Assembly: GCF_022482365.1 (NCBI RefSeq) | Contig: NZ_JAKVPE010000001.1 | Location: forward strand, 2,160,176-2,224,175 | DNA from: Limosilactobacillus sp. | GTDB lineage: Bacteria > Bacillota > Bacilli > Lactobacillales > Lactobacillaceae | Reading direction: 5' to 3' | Length of the DNA: 64,000 nt | In this document: in pieces, positions 8,304-18,677 of the stretch | Position numbering within the stretch: the first letter of the stretch is position 1 | How the letters are laid out: every line of letters starts with the position of its first letter | The notes under the pieces: model-generated | What the model was told of the DNA's origin: nothing | Databases searched by the model: none | Seen by the model: the letters and a program-made list of their open reading frames with translations, nothing else | Made by a program: the position numbers and the translations under genes

Positions 8304-9410
8304 ATGAAGAAAATACTCTATTTTATTACAACTTCTGAATGGGGAGGTGCCTCTCGTTACGTATATGAATTGTGTAAATACGAAAAATTTAGAGGCAATG
8401 AGGTATATTTAGTTGTTGGGTCTCAAGGAAAGCTTTCTGATAAAGTTAGTAAATTAGGTGTAAAGGTATTTATAGTTGAATCAGTTAAAAGGAATATAGA
8501 CCCGCTGAATGATTTTGAATCAATTTTCAAGGTGCGGAAATTAGTAAAAAAAATAAAGCCCGACATTGTTCATCTTAATTCTTCTAAGGCAGGTATAATT
8601 GGGAGAATTGCTTGTAAAGGTATAAAAACTAAGGTAGTATTTACGGTCCACGGATGGTCGTTTACTGATGGAATACCATCTGCATTTAAGAGAAAATTAT
8701 TTAGAAATGTTGAAAAAGTAGTTAGTGGTTTTACTGACTTGTTTATTTGTGTTTCTAATTATGATGAAAAGATTGGTATGAGAGATGGAGTGCTGAATAC
8801 AAATAGCAATGTAAGGGTTATCCATAATGGATCAAAGGCACCACGAGAAAATAATGTTAATTATTCTGTGCATTCACCAATCCGATTAGTTATGGTTGCT
8901 AGATTTTCACCTCAGAAAGATCATGAAACTTTGATTAAAGCAGTTGCAAAATTACCTAAAGATAGTTATGAATTAACCTTTGTAGGTAATGGTGAAACAT
9001 TGCAATATAATAAAAAATTAGTTTCTCAATATGGGCTAACTAATAATGTTAAATTTGTAGGATTTAAAGACGATATAAGTGAATACCTCATTAATAATGA
9101 TATATATATATTGTCTACTCATTACGAAGGGTTACCAATTAGTATTATAGAAGCTATGAGTTATGGATTACCTGTTTTAGCAACAAATGTAGGTGGAAAC
9201 TCAGAATTGGTAGAAAACAATATTAATGGTTTCTTATTTACCTCTAAAAGTGAACTTATTGATAAGCTCACTTTTATTATAAATAATCCTGGAATAATAA
9301 AAAAGATGGGTAAGCAGAGCTATCGTATTTTTAGTGATAAATATTATCTATCAAGTTGTTTAAATAAAGTTGATAATGCCTATGCAAAATTAATAGACAA
9401 TCGGAGTTAA
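8304..9410 (+). CDS. Glycosyltransferase family 4
   Basis: Of 368 residues with a GT-B layout. The N-terminal acceptor domain begins KKILYFITTSEWGGASRYV. The C-terminal donor domain has the VARFSPQKDHETL strand and the E-x7-E type motif THYEGLPISIIEAMSYGLP. It transfers an activated sugar to the lipid-linked repeat unit on the cytoplasmic face. ATG 8304 lies one base after the stop of the priming enzyme; upstream GTG and ATG codons at 8286-8291 overlap that gene and are less likely. The gene is very AT-rich with many AAT, ATA and TTA codons, unlike the flanking regulatory and rml genes. Confidence 0.88.
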   Translation: MKKILYFITTSEWGGASRYVYELCKYEKFRGNEVYLVVGSQGKLSDKVSKLGVKVFIVESVKRNIDPLNDFESIFKVRKLVKKIKPDIVHLNSSKAGIIGRIACKGIKTKVVFTVHGWSFTDGIPSAFKRKLFRNVEKVVSGFTDLFICVSNYDEKIGMRDGVLNTNSNVRVIHNGSKAPRENNVNYSVHSPIRLVMVARFSPQKDHETLIKAVAKLPKDSYELTFVGNGETLQYNKKLVSQYGLTNNVKFVGFKDDISEYLINNDIYILSTHYEGLPISIIEAMSYGLPVLATNVGGNSELVENNINGFLFTSKSELIDKLTFIINNPGIIKKMGKQSYRIFSDKYYLSSCLNKVDNAYAKLIDNRS

Positions 9411-9414
9411 ATTT

Positions 9415-10461
9415 ATGAAAATCTTATTTCTATTAAAAAGCCATAAATATTCTGGTGCCGAAAACGTGATTTTAACTTTAATGCAACTTTTGCCGGATGA
9501 GTATGAAACATACTATGCTTCACCAGATGGCCCTATTAAGCAGGTAGTTAAAACTAGAGGACAGCGTTTTATCGCTTTGGATAAACCGAATCTTAAATCT
9601 GTAAAAAAAGTAATAGATGATATTGAACCTGATATCATTCATGCTTCAGATTTTTCTATGAGCATACTGACGGTAATGGCTTCCCCTAAAGTACCTGTTA
9701 TCTCACATTTACATAGTAATCCGACTTGGATTAAAAAAGGATTTGATCCAAGGGCTATTTTGTATAAATTGGCCTTACGGAGAATTAATAAAGTTGTATG
9801 TGTTTCTCCTGCCATTATTGATGAATTTGGTAGTAAAGAATTAAAAAGTAAGGCAATAATAATTCCGAACGTTATTAATATAAATAGAATCAAGCAATTG
9901 TCTAATGGTAATGGTGGTGTTAGTAGTGATATTTGTCTAGTGGGAAGGCTAACATCACAGAAAAACCCATTATTTTTTTGTAAGATAATAAAAGAAATAA
10001 AAAAACACCAACCGAATGTTAAAGCTATAATTATAGGACGCGGAGAGCTTAAAAATAAAGTTGATAATTACATTCAAACTAATAAATTATCTAATAATGT
10101 TAAATTAATAGGCTTCAAAGCAAATCCATATCCTTATATGAAAAAAGCAAAAATTTGTATAATGCCTTCAAAATATGAAGGATTTGGTTTGTCAGCGTTG
10201 GAAATGCTAGCTTTAGGCAAACCTGTTATCGCTAGTAACGTTGGTGGGCTGAAAACTATTATAAACACAACTTGTGGGGATTTAATTAGTGAATTTAATC
10301 CTGAAAAATATTCAGATAGTTATTTTAATCTAATTGACCCTGAGATATATAAGAAAAAGGCTCAAGGAGCATTGTTAACATCTAAAAAATTCGCCGACAT
10401 AAACTTATTTAGGAAAAAATTTATGAGAGTCTATGCGGAGGCGATAAAATGCCAGAATTAA
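9415..10461 (+). CDS. Glycosyltransferase family 4
   Basis: Of 348 residues. The GT-B fold is indicated by KILFLLKSHKYSGAEN at the start, the linker region CLVGRLTSQKNP and the donor-site motif PSKYEGFGLSALEMLALGKP. It probably adds one sugar of the repeat unit. It starts five bases after the preceding transferase, behind CGGAG, and overlaps the next gene by 13 bases, so the three transferases are translated as one unit. AT-rich like its neighbours. Donor and acceptor unknown. Confidence 0.87.
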   Translation: MKILFLLKSHKYSGAENVILTLMQLLPDEYETYYASPDGPIKQVVKTRGQRFIALDKPNLKSVKKVIDDIEPDIIHASDFSMSILTVMASPKVPVISHLHSNPTWIKKGFDPRAILYKLALRRINKVVCVSPAIIDEFGSKELKSKAIIIPNVININRIKQLSNGNGGVSSDICLVGRLTSQKNPLFFCKIIKEIKKHQPNVKAIIIGRGELKNKVDNYIQTNKLSNNVKLIGFKANPYPYMKKAKICIMPSKYEGFGLSALEMLALGKPVIASNVGGLKTIINTTCGDLISEFNPEKYSDSYFNLIDPEIYKKKAQGALLTSKKFADINLFRKKFMRVYAEAIKCQN

Positions 10462-11339
10462 CAATTTTAACGCCGTGCTTTAATCGATTGGAACAAATTA
10501 AAAAATTGATAAAAAGCTTAAATAATCAAACAGTGTTTAACTTCCAATGGTTAATAATTGATGACGGAAGCAATGATGGGACTGAACAGTGGTTTGAACG
10601 ACTCGATAAGGATTCGTATCATTTTAAGATAGATTATTTTTATAAAAAAAATGGTGGAAAACATACTGCATTAAACTATTCTCATCAATATATACAAGGA
10701 AAATATGTAGTTATTGTTGATAGCGATGATATTTTAATAAGTAAGGCAGTAGAAGTAATTCTGGATTATTGGAGAGAATATGAACATGATAAGAATATAG
10801 GGAGTATAATTTTTCAAAAGGGTTGGTTAGACAATCAACAAAAATTTGATAATAAGATTAATGGAATTAAGGAATCGACTTTTGCTGAAATGGCTAATGA
10901 AGGAGTATCCGGAGACCATTGTGAAACCTTTCGGACTAGTTTATTTACGCAAGAGAATTTTCCAATTTACAAAAATGAAAATTTTGTTGCAGAAGGTGCA
11001 ATGTGGTATCTTTTAACAAAGAACTATCATGTTATATACGTTGATAAAGTAATATATTTGGCTAAGTATTTAGAAGGTGGATTAACAAAATCAGGAAGAA
11101 GATTACGAGTAGTTAATCCTAATGGAAGCAGATGGCATGCACGAATATTTTTAGATCGGGATTTTTGCTTCAAAATAAGATTAAAAAATTCAATCTTATT
11201 TGATACTTATTCTCACTTTATAGGAGAAAAATGGTCAAAAGCTGTAGAAAACGTACCACATTCTCGACTAATGTTATCTATAGTATGGTGGCCAAGCTAT
11301 ATTTTGTATTATTTATGGAATAAGAAATACGGCAATTAA
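10449..11339 (+). CDS. Glycosyltransferase family 2
   Basis: Of 296 residues. A GT-A domain begins PELTILTPCFNR, has LIIDDGSNDGT for nucleotide binding and the metal-binding VIVDSDD (DxD). An AEGAMWYLL segment is at the acceptor side. The C-terminus has a hydrophobic stretch (MLSIVWWPSYILYYL) that may touch the membrane. It overlaps the previous gene by 13 bases; GGAGG precedes the ATG. Likely transfers one sugar of the repeat unit; specificity unknown. Confidence 0.88.
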   Translation: MPELTILTPCFNRLEQIKKLIKSLNNQTVFNFQWLIIDDGSNDGTEQWFERLDKDSYHFKIDYFYKKNGGKHTALNYSHQYIQGKYVVIVDSDDILISKAVEVILDYWREYEHDKNIGSIIFQKGWLDNQQKFDNKINGIKESTFAEMANEGVSGDHCETFRTSLFTQENFPIYKNENFVAEGAMWYLLTKNYHVIYVDKVIYLAKYLEGGLTKSGRRLRVVNPNGSRWHARIFLDRDFCFKIRLKNSILFDTYSHFIGEKWSKAVENVPHSRLMLSIVWWPSYILYYLWNKKYGN

Positions 11340-11374
11340 TTTTTGGTAAGACTTATATATGAGGTTTATGAGAA

Positions 11375-12283
11375 ATGAATGATGATGCTAAATTGCAAAA
11401 AAATAAAACACTTATTTTAACACAAACTAATCCCGAAGTCGATGTTATGTTCAAAAGCTGGCTTGAATATAATTTACATGCTGATGTTATATTTAAAAAT
11501 GTTTCTAAACCATTACGTGCTTTACGAAGAATTGTAGCTATGAAGATGCCAGCGCGTTTTCTTTCTTGTTGGCTCAATAATTGGAAAACAGAATTGAATA
11601 ATTACAATACGATTATTATTCATGCAAGTGAATTGACAAATCATCTTCCTGAATATATTCATCGAATTAATCCCCAAATTAGAATTATATATTGGTATTG
11701 GAACCCGGTTAATAATCATACTTTACCAAGACTGGTTACGGATAGTAATGTTGAGTTTTGGACCTTTGATAAAGGGGACAAAAAAAAATATCATATGAAA
11801 TTTAATATTCAATATTATACTGGGACTACCAATATTCAAAAAGAAAATGTAAAATATGATGTATATTTTATTGGACATGATAAGGGAAGAAAAAAGAAAA
11901 TTAATGACATACTAAAAAAAATTAAAAATGCTGGTTTGAAATATAAGGTTGATATATTATCAGATAATTCTAAGAGGCATATTGCATATAATATAGTAAA
12001 AAAAAGGATTATGGCTGCCAAAGCTATTTTAGAAGTAAATCAAAAGGGACAAACAGGTTATACATTACGGGCCTTGGAATCACTTTTCTTAGAGAAAAAA
12101 TTGATAACAACTAATAAGAGTATTGTTAATGAGAACTTTTATTCTTCCAAGAATATTTTTGTTGTTGATTCTGATGATTGGGGAAAATTACCGTCTATTA
12201 TTACGTCTCCATACGATAAAACCGTAAATCATTTTAAGAATAAGTACGATATTAATGCATGGTTTAGTAATTTCTTTGATTGA
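11375..12283 (+). CDS. Unassigned polysaccharide-cluster protein, possibly a GT-B-like transferase
   Basis: Of 302 residues; no family was recognised with certainty. It opens with a Rossmann-like strand (KTLILTQTNPEVDVMF), has a middle segment NIQYYTGTTNI, a second-domain-like strand VYFIGHDKGRKKK and a stretch ILEVNQKGQTGYTLRALES that sits where the donor-site E-motif of GT-B enzymes would be, followed by KKLITTN. This suggests a divergent GT-B glycosyltransferase of the capsule type, but it is inference. It lies between a GT2 and the polymerase gene, with GAGG before the ATG, and is strongly AT-rich. No signal peptide or membrane helix. Confidence 0.7.
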   Translation: MNDDAKLQKNKTLILTQTNPEVDVMFKSWLEYNLHADVIFKNVSKPLRALRRIVAMKMPARFLSCWLNNWKTELNNYNTIIIHASELTNHLPEYIHRINPQIRIIYWYWNPVNNHTLPRLVTDSNVEFWTFDKGDKKKYHMKFNIQYYTGTTNIQKENVKYDVYFIGHDKGRKKKINDILKKIKNAGLKYKVDILSDNSKRHIAYNIVKKRIMAAKAILEVNQKGQTGYTLRALESLFLEKKLITTNKSIVNENFYSSKNIFVVDSDDWGKLPSIITSPYDKTVNHFKNKYDINAWFSNFFD

Positions 12284-12312
12284 AAAGGCGGCATTTTTAA
12301 AGGGTTTTCTAT

Positions 12313-13461
12313 ATGTCTTCAAATATTAAATTAACAATTTATACTAAGATTCTTGAATGTAGTATTTTTTATTTTGTTTTGATGAATAGTCTTTTGAAAA
12401 ATAATATTTCTATTTCGATTATCAACTTGAGTAGAATTCTTATTTTCTTGGTATTAGGATTGGCATTAGTTTGGAATGTATTTTTTTATCAAGACTTAAA
12501 TGCTAAGCTAAAACTTTTAGTACTAGCATTAATAATGATTCTATTATTTTTTATTAATGCTAGTCAATTTAGTTGCTTAATTTTCTTTGCTATGTATTGT
12601 TTATTTATAAAGCCTTATAAAGTAATTAAATTATATTTTAATGGAATATTATATGGGATTGTAATTGTTGTATTACTAAGTTTGACTAATTTTATTCCTA
12701 AACAGCAAGGAAATTTGTGGGTATTTGGATTTCCTAATCCTAATATTATTGGCTTTTTAGTGGTAGTAGAACTTTTATCTTATTTTATCCTAAAATGGTA
12801 TAGAATTAACTTTTTTGATTTTATAGTTTTCTTACTTTGCATTTTTTTTGAAAAGAAAATACTGAGTGATGATACGGCAGTAATTGTATTATTAATTTTC
12901 TTAACTACTTACATGGTTTCAAAAAATCCTAAGTTATTTTTGTTAGTTGGGAAGTTGACATTAATTGCTCCTATTTTTTTGCTTGCTTTTTCCTGGTTTC
13001 TGGCAAGTTATTATGGTAAGTATAATTGGATATATAGATTAAGTAATTTTCTTACATATAGGCCTGAGATATGGCATGATTATCTTGAAATTTATGGTGT
13101 TCACTTATTACCATCTAGAATGACGATTTTATTTGCTACAGATTTTCAAAAGTTGTTTTATGGTGGTAATTTGCCCCGTTTATATGCAGGTTTTGATACT
13201 TCATATATGTATTTACTTTTATCGGGTGGATTAATAATATCATTATTCATTATTTTTATATTGTCTAATTTTGTGTATAGAGTTAAGGATAATCCAGCAT
13301 TTATTTGTTATAGCCTTGCTTTGTTTATTTTTGGCTTTACTGAAACATCTGTACTAACTCCCCTAGGATATTATCAAAATGCATTATTGATGATTGCTCT
13401 TGCAGGTTTTATTGATCATAGTTATTTCAAAACAATATGTAGAGTTAAAAATGTTAATTAA
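12313..13461 (+). CDS. wzy: Wzy-type polysaccharide polymerase (candidate)
   Basis: Of 382 residues, almost entirely hydrophobic, with about ten predicted membrane helices and a larger outer loop around residues 240-300 (RPEIWHDYLEIYGVH...). Wzy polymerases have little sequence identity and are recognised by this topology and by position; the RPEIW segment resembles loops of O-antigen ligase/polymerase-like proteins. It would link repeat units on the outer face of the membrane. It lies in the transferase block with a flippase two genes on, completing a Wzx/Wzy pathway. Confidence 0.8.
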   Translation: MSSNIKLTIYTKILECSIFYFVLMNSLLKNNISISIINLSRILIFLVLGLALVWNVFFYQDLNAKLKLLVLALIMILLFFINASQFSCLIFFAMYCLFIKPYKVIKLYFNGILYGIVIVVLLSLTNFIPKQQGNLWVFGFPNPNIIGFLVVVELLSYFILKWYRINFFDFIVFLLCIFFEKKILSDDTAVIVLLIFLTTYMVSKNPKLFLLVGKLTLIAPIFLLAFSWFLASYYGKYNWIYRLSNFLTYRPEIWHDYLEIYGVHLLPSRMTILFATDFQKLFYGGNLPRLYAGFDTSYMYLLLSGGLIISLFIIFILSNFVYRVKDNPAFICYSLALFIFGFTETSVLTPLGYYQNALLMIALAGFIDHSYFKTICRVKNVN

Positions 13462-13476
13462 TAAGGAGCTGCAATT

Positions 13477-14553
13477 ATGAAAATAAATATGATTTTGCCA
13501 GGAATAGGACACTCCGGAGGCGTGCAAATGGCAACTGATTATTTAAATTATTTTTCAAAGCATGGTAATGATGTTATATGTTATGTTCCTTTTACAGGGG
13601 CATATTATGGATGGAAAAGAATATTATTTCCTAAATCAATATATAGAATTTTAAGATCAAAAGATTTACGAGGAAGGTGGATCTCTCATAATATTACAGT
13701 AAAATTTGTACCTTTTATTGATAATATATTTGTTAGAAATGCAGATATTACAATAGCAACTAGCTGGCTGACAAGTTATTGGGTTTATAAATTAAGGCCT
13801 CAAAAGGGAGCTAAAGTTTATTTTATTCAAGATTTCGAAACATGGGGAAAAGAAAGGGAAAATTCTAAAGTAAAAGCTAGTTATCAGTTACCATATGATC
13901 TACGCGTTTCAGTAAGTACTGAACTTCATGATAGGCTAATGAAAGAAACAGATGCATCATCATCTGTTATATGCAATGGTATTCCTGAAAGCTATATCAT
14001 TAAAACAAGAGAATATGGTAGTAATAACAATAATATTGTTATAGGAATACCTTTTAGAGAAAAACGAGCTGTTAAGCAAGATATAAAGAATACATCATTT
14101 GGTATTAATAGTTTACTAACCTTTGTAAAAAAACATCCAAATATTAAATTAAAAACATTTGGTTTTAAAAAGCCTAAGGACTTTCCTAAACAAATTAAAT
14201 TTTTGGAAAATCCTAGTAGAGAAGAGCTAAATGAATGGTATGATTCTGTTAATCTTTTTTATGTTCCAAGTATATATGAGGGATGGGGATTACCTGCTAT
14301 GGAGGCCATGGCACGTGGTTGTGTTGTCTTAGGCTCGGATACAGGTTGCCTCAAAGAATTAGGACGGCACTTGAAGAATTGCTATAAAATCCAAAATATG
14401 ACTGATCAGGAGGAATTATTCAAAGGATTAGAAATATTATGTCGATCTCAGAATTTGAGAAAAAACATTTCAAAAAATGCAATTTCTACTGTTAAATATT
14501 ATTCTTTTGAAGAAGAGGCTAATAAATTTCTTGAGCTTCTTAATAAGCTATAA
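13477..14553 (+). CDS. Glycosyltransferase family 4 (rhamnosyltransferase-like, tentative)
   Basis: Of 358 residues. It begins KINMILPGIGHSGGVQ, has VYFIQDFETWGK in the N-terminal domain and the donor-site motif PSIYEGWGLPAMEAMARG. The IQDFE-W segment recalls transferases often annotated as rhamnosyl- or mannosyltransferases in Gram-positive eps clusters, and rml genes follow, so dTDP-L-rhamnose is a possible donor; this is only inference. AAGGAG precedes the ATG, 15 bases after the polymerase gene. Confidence 0.85.
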   Translation: MKINMILPGIGHSGGVQMATDYLNYFSKHGNDVICYVPFTGAYYGWKRILFPKSIYRILRSKDLRGRWISHNITVKFVPFIDNIFVRNADITIATSWLTSYWVYKLRPQKGAKVYFIQDFETWGKERENSKVKASYQLPYDLRVSVSTELHDRLMKETDASSSVICNGIPESYIIKTREYGSNNNNIVIGIPFREKRAVKQDIKNTSFGINSLLTFVKKHPNIKLKTFGFKKPKDFPKQIKFLENPSREELNEWYDSVNLFYVPSIYEGWGLPAMEAMARGCVVLGSDTGCLKELGRHLKNCYKIQNMTDQEELFKGLEILCRSQNLRKNISKNAISTVKYYSFEEEANKFLELLNKL

Positions 14554-14609
14554 AAACATTATTTTGTTTGTCATAGTTATAGTTTACTTGTATTTTAAAG
14601 GAGTAGTTA

Positions 14610-16100
14610 ATGAATAATAATAATAGTAGTAAAAAAAAACATTCTTTAGGTGTTAATGCGGCTCTTAATGGGCTCCAGAGTATTCTAAATTTAATTTTTC
14701 CCCTTATAACTTTTCCTTATGTTTCTAGAATTCTTTCGGTTGAAGGAATGGGGATTTATAATTTTTCATCTACGTATGTTGGTTATTTTCTATTGATTGC
14801 TGGCCTAGGTATTAATACATATGCTATTAGAGAGGGGGCTAAATTTAGAGATAATTATAGAAAAATGAGTAATTTTTCTAGCGAAGTTTTTTCTCTTAAT
14901 ATGACTTCTACTCTGGTAGCATATATTTTATTGATTTTAAGCTTGTTAGTTTTTAAAGTTTTGAATAATTATTCATTGTGCATTTTGATTTTTAGTATTC
15001 AAATACTTTTTACTACGCTTGGCACAAATTGGCTATATGTAATATATGAGGATTATGCATATATTACAACTAGGAATATTGTATTTAAGATTATTTCGAT
15101 TATATTATTATTTGTATTTGTAAAAAAGACGACTGATTATCTTATTTACGCTTGGATAACTGTTTTGGCTTCAGTAGGTTCCAATTTGTTAAATTATATT
15201 CATGCAAAATCTTTTGTAAAATTACGGTTTTCATGGAAAACAAATTGGAGGATTCACGTAAAACCTACATTAATTATTTTCGCGTCAGCTATAGCAGTTA
15301 ATATATATGTTTCTTCTGATAACACGATTCTAGGATTAATTAAAGGGGATCGAGAAGTCGGTATCTATGGTGTTTCTGTAAAAATTTATACAATTGTTGC
15401 CAGCTTACTAACTGCAATTTTAACTGTAACAATTCCTAGACTTTCAGTTTTATATGGGAAAAAGCTTTTTAATGAGTACAAAGTTATTCTAAATAAGTTA
15501 ATAAATTTATTGATTGTTTTAACTTTTCCTGCAATGACAGGGCTTATGATGCTTAGTAAAAATATTGTAGTAATAATTGCAGGGGAAAAATATATACAAG
15601 CTTCAAATTCCTTGGCAATTATTGCTTGGGCTATTCTATTTTCACTATTTAGTTGGGTCATTTCAGATTGCGTATTATTGCCTGCAAAAAGGGAAAAATA
15701 TCTTTTAAAGAGTACAATTATAACTGCAATATTTAATGTTATGATTAATCTAGTTTTTATACCTCTTTGGTCATATGATGGCGCTTCATTGAGTACTGTC
15801 TTAGCTGAGGTAATGTCAGTAACTATGAATGCTTATTATGGGAAAGATATATTAAAAAAGACACTGACAAAGAAAACTTTTGTTAAAAATGTTTTAGACG
15901 CTTTAATAGGTTGCGTTGTCGTATTGCTATTTTGCTATATGGTTAATTTAAACGTTAAATCATTTGTAGTAGGAATATTAATTTCGGTTCCGTTAGCCAT
16001 AATAGGTTATTTTATTACTCTGGTGCTTTGCAACAATTTAACGGTTAAAGAGGCTGTTGAGTATATGAGGAATACCTTTCAAGAAAAGAGGCAATTTTAA
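14610..16100 (+). CDS. wzx: Wzx-type oligosaccharide flippase (MOP superfamily)
   Basis: Of 496 residues with about 12-14 membrane helices. The N-terminal [22 protein letters not shown] region is typical of the polysaccharide transport (RfbX/PST) branch of the MOP/MATE superfamily, as are the later [11 protein letters not shown] and the [14 protein letters not shown] segment. It moves the undecaprenyl-linked repeat unit across the membrane for the polymerase. AAAGGAG precedes the ATG. The stop overlaps the rmlA start in TAATG. It is the last gene of the AT-rich block. Confidence 0.92.
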   Translation: MNNNNSSKKKHSLGVNAALNGLQSILNLIFPLITFPYVSRILSVEGMGIYNFSSTYVGYFLLIAGLGINTYAIREGAKFRDNYRKMSNFSSEVFSLNMTSTLVAYILLILSLLVFKVLNNYSLCILIFSIQILFTTLGTNWLYVIYEDYAYITTRNIVFKIISIILLFVFVKKTTDYLIYAWITVLASVGSNLLNYIHAKSFVKLRFSWKTNWRIHVKPTLIIFASAIAVNIYVSSDNTILGLIKGDREVGIYGVSVKIYTIVASLLTAILTVTIPRLSVLYGKKLFNEYKVILNKLINLLIVLTFPAMTGLMMLSKNIVVIIAGEKYIQASNSLAIIAWAILFSLFSWVISDCVLLPAKREKYLLKSTIITAIFNVMINLVFIPLWSYDGASLSTVLAEVMSVTMNAYYGKDILKKTLTKKTFVKNVLDALIGCVVVLLFCYMVNLNVKSFVVGILISVPLAIIGYFITLVLCNNLTVKEAVEYMRNTFQEKRQF

Positions 16101-16969
16101 TGAAGGGAATAATTTTAGCAGGTGGGTCTGGTACCCGTCTATATCCAATTACACGTAGTATTTCGAAGCAACTGATCCCGGTTTACGATAAGCCAATGAT
16201 CTATTATCCATTGTCGACGTTAATGTTAGCCGGTATTCGGGATATTCTGGTAATCTCAACACCAGAATATGTGCCTCTGTTTAAGGAACTATTGGGTAAC
16301 GGCTCTGACCTGGGGATGAACTTCTCTTACAAGGTTCAGGAGCACCCGAATGGTCTGGCAGAAGCTTTTATCCTGGGGGAGGACTTTATCGGAGATGACT
16401 CGGTAGCCCTGATCCTGGGTGACAACATCTATTATGGTGCGGGCCTGTCCCAACTGGTTCAAGACGCTGCCAAGAAGACTGACGGAGCGACAGTCTTTGG
16501 TTACCATGTCAACGATCCGGAACGGTTTGGGGTCGTTGATTTCGATGATCAAATGCACGCTCTGTCAATTGAAGAGAAGCCGGCGCACCCAAAGAGCAAC
16601 TACGCGGTCACCGGTCTCTACTTCTACGACAACAATGTGGTTGATATTGCCAAGCACATCAAGCCATCCGACCGTGGTGAGCTGGAGATCACCGATGTGA
16701 ACAAGGAATATCTCCGGCAGGGCAAGCTGGATGTTAAGCTGATGGGCCGGGGTTATGCCTGGTTGGATACCGGGACCCACGACTCCATGCTAGAAGCGGC
16801 TAACTTCATCGCTACGATCGAACGACGTCAAAATTTGAAGGTCGCAGCTCTGGAGGAGATTGCCTACCGGATGGGTTACATTGATAAGGACAAGCTGGTC
16901 GAATTGGCCCAGCCGCTCAAGAAGAACGACTACGGTCAATACTTATTGCGGCTAGCTAAGCAAGATTAG
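16100..16969 (+). CDS. rmlA: Glucose-1-phosphate thymidylyltransferase RmlA
   Basis: Of 289 residues, the usual length for RmlA. The pyrophosphorylase motif [11 protein letters not shown], the substrate segment [20 protein letters not shown] and [12 protein letters not shown] are clear. It makes dTDP-glucose from dTTP and glucose-1-phosphate, the first step of dTDP-L-rhamnose synthesis. Codon use and GC return abruptly to the level of host core genes at this point, although the gene is coupled by a one-base overlap to the AT-rich flippase gene. Confidence 0.97.
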   Translation: MKGIILAGGSGTRLYPITRSISKQLIPVYDKPMIYYPLSTLMLAGIRDILVISTPEYVPLFKELLGNGSDLGMNFSYKVQEHPNGLAEAFILGEDFIGDDSVALILGDNIYYGAGLSQLVQDAAKKTDGATVFGYHVNDPERFGVVDFDDQMHALSIEEKPAHPKSNYAVTGLYFYDNNVVDIAKHIKPSDRGELEITDVNKEYLRQGKLDVKLMGRGYAWLDTGTHDSMLEAANFIATIERRQNLKVAALEEIAYRMGYIDKDKLVELAQPLKKNDYGQYLLRLAKQD

Positions 16970-16979
16970 GAGGAAAAGA

Positions 16980-17561
16980 ATGGGACAATTAAAGGTACAA
17001 ACGACTAAGTTACAGGATGTTAAGATCATTACTCCAAAGGTCTTCGGTGATAACCGGGGCTTCTTTGAGGAAACCTACTCTGACCGGGACTTTAAGGAAG
17101 CCGGGATCGACTTCAACTTTGTCCAAGACAACCAATCATTGTCTAGCCGGGCTGGCGTGCTGCGGGGCCTGCACTTCCAACGTGGTAAGGCCGCTCAGAC
17201 GAAGCTGATCCGGGTCGTTACCGGGGCCGTACTGGATGTCATCGTGGATGTCCGGAAGGGTTCCCCAACGTACAAGCAATGGGAAGGCTACATCCTCTCC
17301 GCAAGTAACCACCGTCAGCTCTTGGTGCCACGTGGCTTTGCTCATGGTTTTCTGACCTTGACCGATAATGTTAACTTCCTCTATAAGGTGGACAACTACT
17401 ACGACGCTGAAGCTGATGGTGGTTTTTCCTTCAAGACCCCTGAATTGAACATTGACTGGCCAATCGAATTCGATAAGACCATTACTTCCGAGAAGGATGC
17501 CAATCAGCCAACTTTTACGGAATTTGAGAAGGACAACCCATTTGCTTACGGTGAAATCTAA
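16980..17561 (+). CDS. rmlC: dTDP-4-dehydrorhamnose 3,5-epimerase RmlC
   Basis: Of 193 residues in the RmlC cupin fold. The catalytic His lies in LRGLHFQ, followed by KLIRVVTGAVLDVIVDVRKGSPTY in shape and the PRGFAHGF motif; both are conserved in the family. It epimerises carbons 3 and 5 of dTDP-4-keto-6-deoxyglucose. It begins ten bases after rmlA behind AGGAGG. The order A-C-B-D is common in lactic acid bacteria. Confidence 0.97.
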   Translation: MGQLKVQTTKLQDVKIITPKVFGDNRGFFEETYSDRDFKEAGIDFNFVQDNQSLSSRAGVLRGLHFQRGKAAQTKLIRVVTGAVLDVIVDVRKGSPTYKQWEGYILSASNHRQLLVPRGFAHGFLTLTDNVNFLYKVDNYYDAEADGGFSFKTPELNIDWPIEFDKTITSEKDANQPTFTEFEKDNPFAYGEI

Positions 17562-18620
<1,059 letters not shown>

Positions 18621-18634
18621 TTAAAATGATTTAA

Positions 18635-18664
18635 CCAGGCAGCTAAATGTTGCCTGGCTTTTTT
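18635..18664 (+). terminator. Intrinsic terminator between rmlB and rmlD
   Basis: CCAGGCA (18635-18641) pairs with TGCCTGG (18651-18657) and is followed by CTTTTTT. The rmlD ribosome binding site GGAGGG begins two bases after the T-run, so only read-through or a promoter inside this stretch could express rmlD with the cluster. Confidence 0.85.
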
Positions 18665-18677
18665 GGAGGGAACGAGA

